The notes beneath the pieces were generated by a model that had not been told where the DNA came from, did not search any database, and saw nothing but the letters and a program-made list of their open reading frames with translations. From NCBI GenBank assembly GCA_947650365.1, contig OX393551.1, positions 8,621,831 to 8,685,830 on the forward strand: a stretch of 64,000 nt of DNA. Reading direction: 5' to 3'. A program made the position numbers and the translations under genes. This DNA is from Chamaelirium japonicum. Lineage: Eukaryota > Streptophyta > Magnoliopsida > Liliales > Melanthiaceae. The stretch's first letter is position 1; each line of letters begins with the position of its first letter. Of this stretch, positions 48,514 through 60,660 are shown piece by piece.

Positions 48514-51500
48514 ATGGCCGGAACAAACAACGATGCGTTTGCTCCAAGCCTCTCACCAATCGCCGAGTCTCCTCTACTCCGACACGGTGATCCAGTAAAT
48601 CCGGAGGGTGATCCTCCTCCGATGGTGCGTGTCTACACTCGGCGTACACGGACTCTTGCGGACGTCTTCGTGCCAGAAGCTACTACCGAAGATGCTCGCC
48701 AAAGCGCCGACAAGGCCTTGGTGCTTGAAGAAACGAGCCTCGATCCTGGAGCCCATGTCCAGAAGTTTGGGGAGGACCAGCCCCAATCCCGAACCCGTTC
48801 GGGTTCTCCAGCAGACGTCGCACCTCCTCTGCAGGGGGCAAACATCAATCATCAGCCAGAAGCAAGTCGGCGTAACTACGTCTCCGATGATGATGGCGAG
48901 GATGCGAACATGCAACACCGAGACGTTCTCCGTCACCACCCTCCGTCCGCTCTTCAACTCCAAGTCATGCAGATGAGCGAGCATATGGCGCAGATTACTC
49001 GGCTTATGGAGGAGAAGGATCGTCACATCAACACTCTGCTCCAAAAGCTAAGCGCAAAGGACGCTGCACCAGTCGGCCAACCCGTCGCTTCTCCAGTAGC
49101 CGCTCCAGTTCCGTCTTCAACTCCCGCTCCTACAGAGGTTGTTCCGACGATTCAAGCAGTTACTCCAGCGCTCTCCTCGGCTCCCATCCCAGTGGAAGTC
49201 GTCTCCCCAATGCCAGCCTCGGTGGCCACACAACCTCCGGCAGCGGCTGCGATGAGTGCTCAGCAAGTCCAAGCATTGATAGCCGCCATGATGCGATCCC
49301 ACGGCAGTAGCCTTCCTCTGATCACGGCGGCATACTCGAAGCCCTACACTACGAGGATCCAGCAGCTACGGTTCCCAGTCGGATTCCAGCCGCCAAAGTT
49401 TCAGCACTTCGACGGAAAAGGAAATCCAAGACAGCACGTCGCCCACTTCATCGAGACCTGCAATAATGCCGGCACATATGGCGACGAGATGGTGAAGCAA
49501 TTCGTTCGCACCCTCAAAGGCAACGCGTTCGACTGGTACGTTGATCTTCCTGCAAGGACCATCGACAGCTGGGACCAGATGGAGAGGGAGTTCCTCAATC
49601 GCTTCTACAGCACCAGACGCACAGTCAGCATGACCGAACTCACCGCCGTCAAGCAAAGGAAGGATGAGCCAGTAATCGACTACATCGACAGGTGGAGGAA
49701 CCTCGCGCTGAATTCACGAGACCGCTTGTCTGAAGACTCGGCCATCGAGATGTGCACCTAAGGCATGCACTGGGGTCTGCTCTACATCCTCAAAGGTATC
49801 AAGCCTCGGTCTTTCGAAGAACTCGCAACTCGGGCTCACGACATGGAACTCAGCCTAGCAAACCGCGGGGACTCGAAGAACAAGGACTTCTTGAAGATAG
49901 AGAAGAAGGACAAGCCACCGGCAACGAAACCGAAACAAGTCAATGTTGCTGACGTCGCTTCAACCTCCAAACCGCTCAAGATCGGTGGCAGGCCAGATCA
50001 GAAGAAGGGAGTCGCCATACCACCGCCTCCGCCTCCGAGACAAAGGATGACTCTAGAAGAACTCGAAGCCAAGGAGTACCCTTTCCCAGACTCGGAAGTC
50101 TCCTCCATGTTCGACCAACTGCTGCAAGAAAAGATGATAGAGCTCCCTCCTTCGAAGAGGCCCGAGCAGATGCATCGCGTCGACGACCCTCTCTTCTGCA
50201 AATACCACCGGGTGGTGAGTCATCCCATCGAAAGATGCTTCGTCTTCAAGGAAAGAATCATGGCGCTCGCTAAACAAGGGAAGATAGAGATCGACTCTGG
50301 AGAAGTTGCTACGGCCAACATGACGTCCATCACCTTCGGCTCCTTTTCGCCGGTGCTTGTTGCTGCTAGGCGAAGCATGCCCAAATTGCGCATCAACCGT
50401 CAAGCTCCAATCGCTAAGTCAACTTCTCAGCCGAAAGTTTCGAAGCGACGTCAACGTACTCCTGCGCTCACCGAAGAGGGAACACCGCTGCCCTGGGGGC
50501 AATTATCGCTCACGCCAGCACCTCTTCCAAGCAATGCTGCATCCCAACGGGCGCTCCAAAGGAGATACGAGCAAGGAGATCCAGAAGTCGGTCTGCTGGG
50601 CCAGCCTTCGGGGAAGTTCGACTATTACGTCCTCTACTCAAGGCCTCCGTCCGTTCCAATCGACGAAATCAAGCCCACCGGCTGGGAATCGGAAGACACG
50701 CCAGTAGAGCCTCGAGAAGAGCGAGTCCCTTCCAGTCAAGCTACGTCCCAATACGCTCTCCAAAAGAGATACGAGCAGGGAGATCCGGAAGTCGGTCTGC
50801 TGGGCCAGCATTCGGGGAAGTTCGACTATTACGTCCTCTACTCAAGGCCTCCGTCTGTTCCAATTGACGAAATCAAGCCCACCGGTTGGGGATCGGAAGA
50901 CGAGCCGGTAGAGCCTCCAGAAGAACAAGTACCTTCGAGGGAACCAGTTGCTGCTGTCGACCTTCATCCTAGCGGAGGGGAATCCACCGACGAAGAAGCA
51001 TGGGTCATGCTACCGCGGCGGCGAAAGCCATGGCAAGAAAAGAAGCTCAAGCAAGACCGTGTGATGAGGGGATTCACCAAGCGGAAGACCTACAAGAAGA
51101 AAAGTAAGACTCCAGGAAGGAAGGCGTTCAAAGTGCCGCCAGCAAGCCAAGACGATATCCTTCAGCAAAGTCTTCCAGAGCCGACAACTTTGCAAGAGTT
51201 CTTCCCGGATCACTTCCTCCCAGCGGACCAACACATCAAGGTGTCCTGTTGCATGGTCGAAGTCCATGAAGTGTCGGAAGGAAAGAACGAAGGCGAGACT
51301 TCTGAAGAAGGCGACTTCACCGACGAGGGGGACGATTCCGACGAAGGGGGCACCGCCTCTCGCGACGAAGCAATCTTACACATGCCTCTCGTAGAAGCTT
51401 TGCATCTCCCGAAGAAGGCTCGCCTGGCAATGGCTGCGGCCTTGGCTGATCCGGATAGCTACAAGAAGAAGAAGACGGACGACCAGAAGCACAAAGCTGT

Positions 51501-51558
51501 GGCCGCGTGCGATGCAACGATAACCTTTTCAGACGAGGACCTGCAACTCGGAACGTGA
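48514..51558 (+). pseudogene. gag: gag region, interrupted by an in-frame stop
   Basis: Forms the particle that packages the RNA. The frame opens at ATG 48514 and has the plant retrotransposon gag core (FQPPKFQHFDGKGNPRQHVA through FLNRFYSTRR, 49384-49620). TAA at 49759-49761 stops it; the same frame continues to TGA at 51556-51558. After the stop come [11 protein letters not shown], a zinc-knuckle-like [14 protein letters not shown] (about 50200-50240), and a 68-residue tandem duplication (period 204 bp, about 50540-50930) with [10 protein letters not shown] in each copy. The rest is acidic and basic low-complexity linker. Since codon frame and amino-acid conservation continue past TAA, the stop looks recent. 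This copy should give no full gag. Confidence 0.88.
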
Positions 51559-54500
51559 TTGCACAACCGGCCTCTTTACGTTTCAGGATACATCAAGGAG
51601 AAGCCAGTGAACCGAATCTTGTTGGACTGTGGCTCCGCCGTCAACATCCTGCCCATTCAGACAATGCGGCAACTCGGCATCACCGACGACCAGCTCTCGC
51701 CAAGTCAGTTGGTCATTCAAGGGTTCAACCAAGGCGGACAGTCCACCGTCGGAATCATTCGTTTGAAGCTTTCCATCGGCCCGCTGGATACAACGGTCCT
51801 CTTCCACATCATCGACTGCCATACATCATATCGTCTCCTGTTAGGAAGACCCTGGCTGCACGAGAACGGCATCGTGGTATCCACCTGGCACCAGTGCCTC
51901 AAGTACTACGAAGAAGGTGTGGAGAGGTGCATAGTTGCGGATGACAAGCCATTCAACGAGGCCGAGGCACACCTGGCCGACGCTAAATTCTACCAAGCAA
52001 AGGACCTGGTCGCAGAAGTTCTGCCAGCTAAAGCCCCTCGAGCTCAAAAGATTAAAGAAGTGAAGCAGGACAAGACTCCACTTCCCGCGAATTCGGTGCC
52101 ACCCTCTGATGAGGCAAGACTCAAGGTCCAAGGAACGCCGAAACCTAGGCAAAGGATGCGCATCAGCTTCGAGCCAAGAGCAACGCAACATACCCCGTTG
52201 CCAATCCAAACGGTGCCTGTCCTGCGTCTCGCGCCTCAGTGGCTCCGTAAATCCGAGCGATCGCCTTCTACTCCGACGAGGAAGATGGCCCCGACGCTAT
52301 CTCAGGCCAATGTCATCACTCTGCAAGGAATGACGATGCCACTACCTAGTCTGACGCAAGCTCCGAACCCGAGCAGACCCGTCGAATCAGCAGACCTCGA
52401 GCAACTCGGATTCAAACCAGAAGGGAGTTGGGGGCAAAATGCTGCCAAGTTGCTGTTTAGAGCTGGCTACAACGAGGAAAGCGCCATGGGCACACTCCCA
52501 CCAGCAGCAACTCCGCATGGGATGACAAGAACTCAAGCTCGGCTGTTTCAAAACGGCGAGCAAATTCCCCCGAACCGCCGAGGCATCGGCTCCAGTCAAG
52601 CTCCGTTGGTTATCAGAACCGCAGCAAAGAAGACCTTCACCTCGAACTACATCGAGGCGAGGATGGTAGATGAAGCGGCCGAAGAATCGACAATCTCCGA
52701 TGCACGCTCTACCTACCTCAGCCGTCCAGACAGCAGGAGAAGACGACAACGGGTTCGATGCCAAGCCTTGCTCCGGCAGCAAACCAGAGGTGGTAAAGAC
52801 TGGTCGAACCGAAAACGCAAATCCGTATTCGAGAGGCTCGGGCCAGTCAAACAATCAAAGAAGAAGTCGGCGTTCGATCGTTTAGGGATGCCGATCGAGG
52901 ACTTCGTTTCAACACCCACCCACCCACCCATGGCTGCCGTCAATCATATCTCCATTACGGATCCCGACAACGGTGACACTTCTACGTCGGACGACGAGTT
53001 GCCCGACGCCCCGCCAGTCCTCGAAGAAGGGGGGCAGTCCACCGTTGATGACTTGAAGGAAATCAACTTGGGCACGGAGACGGAGCCTCGGCCTACATTC
53101 GTCAGCACGCTCTTAACCCCGGAGGAAGAAGCCGCATACATCAAACTGCTTAAAGAATACAGAGACGTCTTCGCATGGTCCTACAAGGAAATGCCGGGCC
53201 TCGATCCAAAAATCGCAGTACACCAGCTCAGCGTCAAACACGGAGCCAGCGCCATCAAGCAAGGGCAAAGACGCTACCGGCCAGAACTGGTACCCCAAAT
53301 AGAAGGCGAAGTTAACAAGTTGATCGAAGCCGGCTTCATTCGAGAAGTCAAGTACCCGACATGGATCTCTAGCGTCGTCCCCGTCAAAAAGAAGAATGGC
53401 CAAATCCGAGTGTGCGTGGACTTCAGAGACTTGAACAACGCGTGTCCAAAGGACGACTTCCCCTTGCCAATCACGGAGCTAATGGTCGACGCGACGACTG
53501 GTCACGAGGTGCTCACTTTCATGGATGGATCATCGGGCTACAACCAGATTCGGATGGCACCCAAGGACGAAGAGCTCACGGCATTCCGCACACCGAAAGG
53601 AATCTACTGCTATAAGGTAATGCCGTTCGGCTTGAAGAACGCGGGAGCCACCTACCAGCGAGCTATGCAGAAAATCTTCGACGACATTCTTCATCAAAAC
53701 GTGGAGTGTTATGTCGACGACCTCGTGGTAAAATCCAAGAAGAGGTCGGTACATCTACAAGATCTTGAGCTAATCTTCAAACGACTTCGAAGGTACCAAC
53801 TCCGCATGAATCCGCTCAAGTGCGCGTTCGGAGTCTCCTCGGGCAAATTCCTCGGCTTCGTCGTCCGACATCGTGGCATTGAGATAGATCAATCCAAAAT
53901 TGATGCTATCGTCAATATGCCCGCACCAAATACAGTGCGAGACCTCAGAGGCCTCCAAGGGCACTTGGCGTATATCCGAAGATTCATCGCTAACCTGGCC
54001 GGAAAATGCCACCCTTTTAGTCGCCTCATGAAGAAAGGAGCGCCATTCACATGGGATGAAGCGTGCCAACAAGCACTCCAAAACATCAAAGCATATCTAC
54101 TGAAGCCGCCGGTCCTATCAGCACCGGTTCAAGGGAGGCCGCTCATCCTCTACATCGCCGCCCAAGAGCAGTCCTTGGGGGCACTCCTGGCCCAGAACAA
54201 TGAACTTGGCGTGGAGACAGCTTGCTACTACTTAAGTCGCACTCTCGTCGGCGCAGAGCTGAATTACTCCCCAATCGAGAAGGTCTGCTTAGCGCTCATC
54301 TTTGCCACGAAAAAGCTGCGACACTACATGCTCGCTCACACCATCAGACTCGTCTCGAAGGCTGACCCACTCAAATACATCATGTCGAGACCAGTCCTTT
54401 CCGGACGTCTAGCCAAGTGGGCCCTGCTGCTACTTGAATTCGACATCACCTTCGTGCCACAGAAAGCGGTTAAAGGGCAGGCCCTCGCGGACTTCCTCGC

Positions 54501-56337
54501 AGAATACCCTCTCCCGGCAGAATGGGAGTTATCAGAAGATCTCCCAGATGAAGAAGTGTTCTCCGTCGATATCGCCTCGCCTTGGAAAATGTTCTTCGAT
54601 GGCGCAGCTAGGCAAGACATAGCGGGAGCCGGAGTCATCTTTGTCACTCCGGACAACGAAATACTCCCCTTTTCATTCCTGCTCTCGGAAGCATGTTCCA
54701 ACAACGTGGCAGAATATCAAGCCCTACTCATTGGTCTCGAACTGGCCGACGAAATGAACCTTCAAGGACTAGAGATCTTTGGCGACTCTCAACTCGTGAT
54801 CCAGCAAGTCCTGGGGGCATACGAAGTCAACAAAGAAGACCTGGTACCGTTGCACGCGCGAGCTGTGAAGCTCCTCGAAAAACTCAAGGCTGCTTCCATC
54901 CAACACATTTCCCGGAACCTCAACCAGCAGGCTGACGCACTCGCAAATCTGGCGGCTACACTCCCGTTCCCAGATGAACGTTCGCTCGTCGTCCCCGTTT
55001 GCAGGAGATTCGTGATCACCAAAGAAGAGGGTCCGCCCGAAATACCGGTTCAAACCAACGCGGTGCATGTCCTCGAGATTAAGGAACAAGACTGGAGGCA
55101 ACCGTTTGTGGAGTATCTCGTTCATGGTAAACTCCCCGAAGATCCGAAGCGCAAAAGTGACATCCGTCGACGATCTCTAAGGTTCTACCACTTCAACGGC
55201 GAACTGTACCGACGAAGCTATGACGGCACACTCCTGAGGTGCCTCGCAAAAGAGGAAGCAGAAGCCGCGCTCGAAGAGGTACACGCTGGAATCTGTGGAT
55301 CGCACCAGTCCGGTCCGAAGCTTCACTTCCGCATCAGAAGGATGGGATACTACTGGCCTACCATGATCAAAGACAGCTTGGAGTACGCGAGAAGATGTCA
55401 AGCTTGCCAGATGCACGGGGACTACATCCGTCAACCTCCGGAGCCTTTACACCCAACAATCGCGTCTTGGCCCTTCGACGGATGGGGTCTCGACATCGTC
55501 GGTCCTCTGCCCAAGTCATCCAAGCAACATCTCTACATCTTGGCGGCAACGGACTACTTCTCCAAGTGGGCTGAAGCAATACCGTTGAGGGAAGTTACGA
55601 AGTACTCTGTCATCAGCTTTATCCAGAATGACATCATCTTCCGCTATGGAGTCCCCCGCTACATCGTAACAGATAATGGGAAGCAGTTCAAGAATGCTGC
55701 CGTCAGTCAGTTCTGCGCATTGTACAACATTAAGCAGAATTGTTCGACAATGTACAACGCTCCAGCCAACGGTCTAGCAGAAGCCTTCAACAAAACTCTA
55801 TGCAAGCTGCTGGAGAAAACCGTCTCGAAGACAAAGAAAGATTGGCACGAATGCATGGGCGAAGCACTATGGGCTTACCGAACATCCTTCCGCACGCCGA
55901 CACAAGCAACGCCGTATTCTCTCGTCTATGGCGTGGAAGCCGTTCTTCCGCTCGAACTCCAAATCCCGTCGCTCAGGATAGCAGTCCAGGAAGGCCTCAC
56001 CAGCGATGACAACGCCCGGCTCCGCCTAGCAGAATTGGAAGCACTGGATGAAAGACGCCTCGAAGCTCAACAGCGTCTGGAGTGTTATCAGGCCAGGCTC
56101 TCTCGCGCCTTCAACAAGAAGATTCGTCCTCGATCATTCCAGATAGGGGAACTGGTGCTGGCGGTCAAACGCCCCATCATTCTCTCGCATCGAGGAGGGA
56201 AGAAATTTGACGCCAAATGGGATGGCCCGCATTCCGTCAAGGAAGTCTACTCCAACGGCGCTTACCTCCTCACCACGCCAGAAGGGCTGACACTCGGCCC
56301 CATCAACGGCAAGTACCTCAAAAGGTACTATGCCTAA
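51559..56337 (+). CDS. pol: pol region: protease, reverse transcriptase, RNase H, second RNase H, integrase
   Basis: 1,592 residues in the same frame as gag, separated only by TGA 51556-51558, so there is no natural start; it was probably made as part of one gag-pol. Aspartic protease with LLDCGSAVN (residues 21-29). Reverse transcriptase about 570-760 with FRDLNNACPKDDFPLP and active site YVDD (718-721). RNase H about 865-975 (LYIAAQEQSLGALL). A second, archaeal-type RNase H about 1010-1130 (FFDGAARQDIAGAG, VAEYQALL, FGDSQLV). Integrase with an H-H-C-C zinc finger (HAGICG ... CQAC, about 1240-1290) and catalytic Asp, Asp, Glu in GLDIVG, VTDNGKQF and GLAEAFNKT (about 1312-1410). All catalytic residues are present. 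Protein made in trans could still mobilise this copy. Confidence 0.93.
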   Translation: MHNRPLYVSGYIKEKPVNRILLDCGSAVNILPIQTMRQLGITDDQLSPSQLVIQGFNQGGQSTVGIIRLKLSIGPLDTTVLFHIIDCHTSYRLLLGRPWLHENGIVVSTWHQCLKYYEEGVERCIVADDKPFNEAEAHLADAKFYQAKDLVAEVLPAKAPRAQKIKEVKQDKTPLPANSVPPSDEARLKVQGTPKPRQRMRISFEPRATQHTPLPIQTVPVLRLAPQWLRKSERSPSTPTRKMAPTLSQANVITLQGMTMPLPSLTQAPNPSRPVESADLEQLGFKPEGSWGQNAAKLLFRAGYNEESAMGTLPPAATPHGMTRTQARLFQNGEQIPPNRRGIGSSQAPLVIRTAAKKTFTSNYIEARMVDEAAEESTISDARSTYLSRPDSRRRRQRVRCQALLRQQTRGGKDWSNRKRKSVFERLGPVKQSKKKSAFDRLGMPIEDFVSTPTHPPMAAVNHISITDPDNGDTSTSDDELPDAPPVLEEGGQSTVDDLKEINLGTETEPRPTFVSTLLTPEEEAAYIKLLKEYRDVFAWSYKEMPGLDPKIAVHQLSVKHGASAIKQGQRRYRPELVPQIEGEVNKLIEAGFIREVKYPTWISSVVPVKKKNGQIRVCVDFRDLNNACPKDDFPLPITELMVDATTGHEVLTFMDGSSGYNQIRMAPKDEELTAFRTPKGIYCYKVMPFGLKNAGATYQRAMQKIFDDILHQNVECYVDDLVVKSKKRSVHLQDLELIFKRLRRYQLRMNPLKCAFGVSSGKFLGFVVRHRGIEIDQSKIDAIVNMPAPNTVRDLRGLQGHLAYIRRFIANLAGKCHPFSRLMKKGAPFTWDEACQQALQNIKAYLLKPPVLSAPVQGRPLILYIAAQEQSLGALLAQNNELGVETACYYLSRTLVGAELNYSPIEKVCLALIFATKKLRHYMLAHTIRLVSKADPLKYIMSRPVLSGRLAKWALLLLEFDITFVPQKAVKGQALADFLAEYPLPAEWELSEDLPDEEVFSVDIASPWKMFFDGAARQDIAGAGVIFVTPDNEILPFSFLLSEACSNNVAEYQALLIGLELADEMNLQGLEIFGDSQLVIQQVLGAYEVNKEDLVPLHARAVKLLEKLKAASIQHISRNLNQQADALANLAATLPFPDERSLVVPVCRRFVITKEEGPPEIPVQTNAVHVLEIKEQDWRQPFVEYLVHGKLPEDPKRKSDIRRRSLRFYHFNGELYRRSYDGTLLRCLAKEEAEAALEEVHAGICGSHQSGPKLHFRIRRMGYYWPTMIKDSLEYARRCQACQMHGDYIRQPPEPLHPTIASWPFDGWGLDIVGPLPKSSKQHLYILAATDYFSKWAEAIPLREVTKYSVISFIQNDIIFRYGVPRYIVTDNGKQFKNAAVSQFCALYNIKQNCSTMYNAPANGLAEAFNKTLCKLLEKTVSKTKKDWHECMGEALWAYRTSFRTPTQATPYSLVYGVEAVLPLELQIPSLRIAVQEGLTSDDNARLRLAELEALDERRLEAQQRLECYQARLSRAFNKKIRPRSFQIGELVLAVKRPIILSHRGGKKFDAKWDGPHSVKEVYSNGAYLLTTPEGLTLGPINGKYLKRYYA

Positions 56338-56581
56338 AGCAAGGCCACACCCCTTGTTCAAAAAAAAAAAAAAAAAAAAATGAACTACGTGCGACTTGAT
56401 CCCCCTTAGGGGGGTACGTAGGCAGCCTGAGAAGTTACTTCAGGTTCAGTCCGACCAAAAGAAAGAAGACAACAAAGTTCCATGGAAAGGGTGTGGCAAA
56501 ATGAGGCGATATTATTAATGAAGCGAAGGTAGTACATTTCATAAGTCCTGAAAAAGAAAGCCACAATGGAACAAGGAAGAA
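56338..56581 (+). other. Post-pol spacer of the gypsy element
   Basis: An A run (56361-56380), then TGAACTACGTGCGACTTGAT with GGGGGTACGTAGGCAGCCTG, an imperfect hairpin often found downstream of pol in this lineage as far as I recall. The antisense transcript probably ends here. Confidence 0.5.
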
Positions 56582-59500
56582 CTAAAAGAAGGTGTCCAGA
56601 GCTTGAAGACGGCGCAGCAGCTCCTCCCTAGTCGCCTCCACTCTCTGAAGCTCCACGGGACGAGCAGCTAGAAGCTCGCGACGGGTTGCCAGGTCCGACT
56701 GCTGCCTCAAGTGACTCGCCTTCAAAGCACCCTCCGTGGCCTCAGCCCGCTCCAAACGAGACTCCGCCTTTCTAAGTGAGGCGCGCGCAGACTCCAACTT
56801 CCTCTGAGCCTTCGACAGGCTAGACGTAGCTTCTGCAAGTTGATGCTCGGACTGACTTAGACTCGTTTCAGCGGCCTCCAGCTCAGAAAGGGAGCTCCCC
56901 TCCAGCAAAGCCCGCCGGGATCGATAAGCCTCGCTATCGGTCACAAGCAGGTTCATCTGATCAACGAAAAGAGAGCTGTCAACTTTGAACTCTGCCAGGC
57001 TCGCGCAAAACTCTGCACCGTCCGTCGACCACCAGTCCTGGAGGGCGCCAAGGCCGGCAGTTTGGAAAGGCTCCAACATCGACTTGATATACTGCCGACA
57101 GCTCGCGAGAAGGAACTCTGAGACTCTGCTCCTCGGCCTCAAATCCGGGCGAGGCGCCTCGGAGTAGGTAGGCAGGACCTTCCCCCCCACTGCGGCCGCA
57201 ACAGGAGCCGCCTGCGCCAACGAGGGTGGCGGAACCGGGGAAACCGCCGCTACCGCTGCAACAACCGTCTCCACCAAAGGACACGAGGGCACAGTCATCG
57301 GGGAACGCCGCTTGTCGACACTCGAGACTTCAGCCTCCTCGCCAAAAGACAAGGCGTCGACATCGATGTCGTCCAGGTTAATGTCGCCCCTAGGGAAATT
57401 CTCCCCGCAAAGTCCGAGGAGATCCAAATCATCCGGAGGGATATCTAGCCCACAGGGTTCGGGCACTTCCTGCGCGGCACCGGTAGACGAATGCCCAAGA
57501 GGCGCCTTTGAAGAGCTCACTCCGCGCTCTACCACTATAATGGAATCTGGTCAAAAGAAAGAAACGGTGCTCAGCGTGATAAAACTTCCTGAACATAGAG
57601 GGCAAATAAAATGAAGAGAGCTCCATACCTGTGTGGTCAGACGAAGCGGTCCTAGACGGAGGAATCACCTCATCTTTCAGAAGTCCAGGCTCCTCGGCGT
57701 CCTCCGCTAGACAAGGAACTCTCGGGACCATCCCGCGAGGAATGCATATTTTTCTTCTCTTGGGAGGGGCACCCTCAACTTCGGCCTTTGGGAAACGAAA
57801 TGCCCCAGGGGCACTAGTAAGCTCGACATCCAGCACCGGAACGGAAGAAGGGACACGACGAGCATTGGAAAGGCGACTGCAGCTCCTCTGCGCTCTTTGA
57901 AGCCCCAGTCGGAGGCGACGGTCCTCCACTCCCGCAGAGTGATTGAAGCAGAAATTCCTGAACCCGCTACTCACCAAGACGTCGACTGGAAAACTCGCAA
58001 GTAAAGGAGAAACTCGCCCTTCAACCCACTGGCGGTATTCCGGAGTCGCGGCATCCCGAAATCCGGATTTGGCCCCAGGAAAGAAACTACTGCCAGTAAA
58101 ACGAGCGTAGAGAGAAGCCCACAGACGGTAGCCCTCCTGTGGACTGAAACGCCCCTGCAACTGCTGAGGCGTGCCAGGGACTTCCTGTCGAAACCCCTGC
58201 TGACGGGCAAAGCGATGGGGGGAGTACTGCTCCACCTCCACCACATCTCCTTTGCGCCAGACCAAGTAGCCAGGACGGCAGCTGACCATATTCCAGTAAA
58301 GGCTGTCCGGGAGCCCGTCGTTGTCATACACAGTCGACCTCTCCAAAGGCAGCACCGAATGCTCCGACAGAAATTCAAAATCGACGCTCCCCATCCTCCT
58401 CAAGAGGGTACGAGCACACTCTTTCGGACGCTCCCAACTGATAAAGGCGTTCAAGATCCCTCCTACCCCGGGTAGGAAAGGTAGCTCGGCTGGATGCCCG
58501 CGCCTGGCAAAGATCCCCTTCGGGAAATGCAGAGCTATCCAGCCGTACAAATAATGCAAGGGTCCGAAAGCAGCCGACCGGCCAAGCTCCTCCTTGGCCT
58601 TATCTGAGCCAGACAAGTCCCAGTAAGTCCCGCTGAGAGCCCGATACAAGGCGCATAGTATGGCTGGGGCTAGATTGAAGAGCTCGCCCCTCTCCATCCT
58701 GGAAGCAGCAAGGAAGGTCCCCGGACGAATGGCCTCCCCAGAACACGGAAGCACGAACCGGCAAAGAAAGATGACCAGCCCGGCGGCCCGGTAAACCGAT
58801 CGCCACTCCTCGCTGTCCCGTTTCAGGCCAAGGAGTTCCCAGGGGCACTGCTTCCCCTCCATTGAGTGCTTCTCTCGAGCCAAGGAATCGATAGGCCTCA
58901 CAAAGGAGCGAAGCGGAGGTCTCTGCATCTGAGCAATCTTCCACATCGGGTGAGCTGAGGGCGCTGGAGCTCTATACTCGCCTCTGAACCAAAAATCGAC
59001 CCAAGAAGAAGGACGCACTCGATCAGATTGATCCCTCGCCGCAATGATAGCATGTGCCTTGAACAGAAGGAGGCAAGAACTCGGAGCGTAGCTGCTGTCC
59101 AGCAGATCCTTCAAGGCAGGCACCTCCTCTTGGTAGTAGTTCCGTACCTCGGGGCACCCCGAAACGATATGGACGTCACGAAGCGAGATGCCTATCTCCC
59201 CCGCCCCAGTAAGGAAGGTGTTAGTCTCCGGACACCAAAGCTCACAAAGCGCACGGTACATCCCCTCAGGACGACTGTACTCCCGACGAGCCGGCGCCAG
59301 AAATTTGGCCAATAAGTTCATCTCAGGTTCCGCGCCAAAGACCTCGTAGAGCTCGTCCATCCACTCGCGAAAGCCGCAAAGGTACTGGACGTCGCCCCGA
59401 GGCCAAGAATCGGGGCCCCATCGGGTCAGCCTAGCACATATCTTCGAGGCAACAACTGGCGTAGGCACGAACTCCTCACCGCAATGATGGAACGGAAGAC

Positions 59501-60323
59501 TCAAACTCGGCCGCAGAAGCTTCATGGAGATCCCTTCGTCAGTATGGATCTTCTCGCTTAATTTCAGCATCCCGCAAGTCGCATCCGCGACTCCATCTTC
59601 CGTGATGCGCTCGTGCACAAAGACACGGAGCAACGACAGAAGGTCTTCCCGCCGTGAGCTGCGGTGGCGGCGCACACGAGTGTAAGGAAAACAAAGGCAT
59701 TTCCTCCCGTCGAAGAAGTCCTCGTCTATCCAGCCCGAGGAAGCCAAACTCTCGAAGACGCGAGCCCTGGAAGACCACGAAGGGAGGCAAGTCAAGACAA
59801 GTGCGAGCAAAAAAAAAAAAAAAACTAAGGGGACCTGCACCCCTGTCAGGCGGACCACCCGACTCATCGGCCCGCCACCACTGGCGCCCAAGCCTTCGCG
59901 ATGTGCCCCCACGGGCCCACACGGCGCCCGCGCCGACCCAGCACGCCGACACAACCGCGCCGGCCCGACTGCGTCGACACCGCCCATGGCGCCCGCGTCA
60001 CCCAGCCAGGGCCACAGCCACTTGCACACCCGTGCGCTACAGACGGGCTCTGCTACCACTGGCGCCTTCGAAGTCCAGAAGAAAGAAGGGAGAAAGAAAA
60101 GAAGGAAAGTGAAAAAAAAAAAAAAAAAAAAAAAAACCGGAAAAAGGGGGGGGACCCACCGCCCCCTTCCAATTGGAAGCCAACAGCAAGAAAGGAAGGG
60201 GGGGGGCCCGCACCCCTCCTTCTCCTTCTTCTTCGCCTGCATCTCGGGGCCGCCCCGAACCCGACCCGGCCGCCGCCCTTCTCGGCCACGCGCCGACCCG
60301 GCCGCCGCCCTTCTCGGCCCCAC
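56582..60323 (-). CDS. Antisense gene of the retrotransposon: plant-mobile-domain-like protein with coiled-coil tail
   Basis: Two minus-strand ORFs join in frame if an 82-bp intron (57628-57547; donor CACAG|GTATGG, acceptor TTTTGACCAG) is removed: exon A ends at 57629 with one base of a codon, exon B starts at 57546 and ends at 56582. Exon A has a plant mobile domain (aminotransferase-like) signature, WCPETNTFLTGAGEIGISLR (near 59240-59180), plus LTRWGPDSWPRGDVQYLCGF and PLHYLYGWIALHFPKG. Exon B is proline/alanine-rich, then a coiled coil (56900-56640) with ELEAAETSLSQSEHQLAEAT. The N-terminus is uncertain: the open frame reaches 60323 but its first 180 residues are GC-rich low complexity, and a good acceptor (CTTCCAG) at 59767 suggests another upstream intron with exon start 59766. 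Function is unknown; such antisense ORFs occur in Tat-type elements. Confidence 0.75.
57547..57628 (-). other. Predicted 82-bp intron of the antisense gene
   Basis: GT-AG borders, T-rich 3' half (TTTCTTTCTTTTGACCAG), and exact preservation of reading frame between the flanking ORFs support splicing. Confidence 0.7.
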
Positions 60324-60660
60324 AACGACCCGGCCGCCGCCCTTCTCGGCCCCGAACCCGACACGGCCGGCCCCGCGTGCTGCAGCCCCGCGCGCCGCCC
60401 CGCGCGCTGCGGCCCCGCGTGCAGCCCCGCGCGCCGCCCCGCGCGCTGCAGCCCCGCGTGCAGCCCCGCGCGCCGCCCCGCGCGCCGCCCCGCACGCTGC
60501 AGCCCCGCGCCGCCGCGCCCCGCGCCGGCGCTGCTGCCGCTGCTGCCCGTGCAGCTCGGAACCGAAGAAGAAAAAAAAAAAAAAAAAAAAAAAAGAAGAA
60601 GAAGAAGAAGAAGAAGGAGGAAGAGAGAGGCGGCGAAGGCGACCCGCACCTCAGCCGCAC
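60240..60660. repeat. GC-rich tandem repeats and homopolymer tracts
   Basis: Units of CCGGCCGCCGCCCTTCTCGG (60260-60350), GCCCCGCGCGCCGCCCCGCG-type units (60380-60520), A runs and AAG repeats (60565-60620). They lie between the antisense gene and its putative promoter, so may be transcribed leader or intron. Confidence 0.8.
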
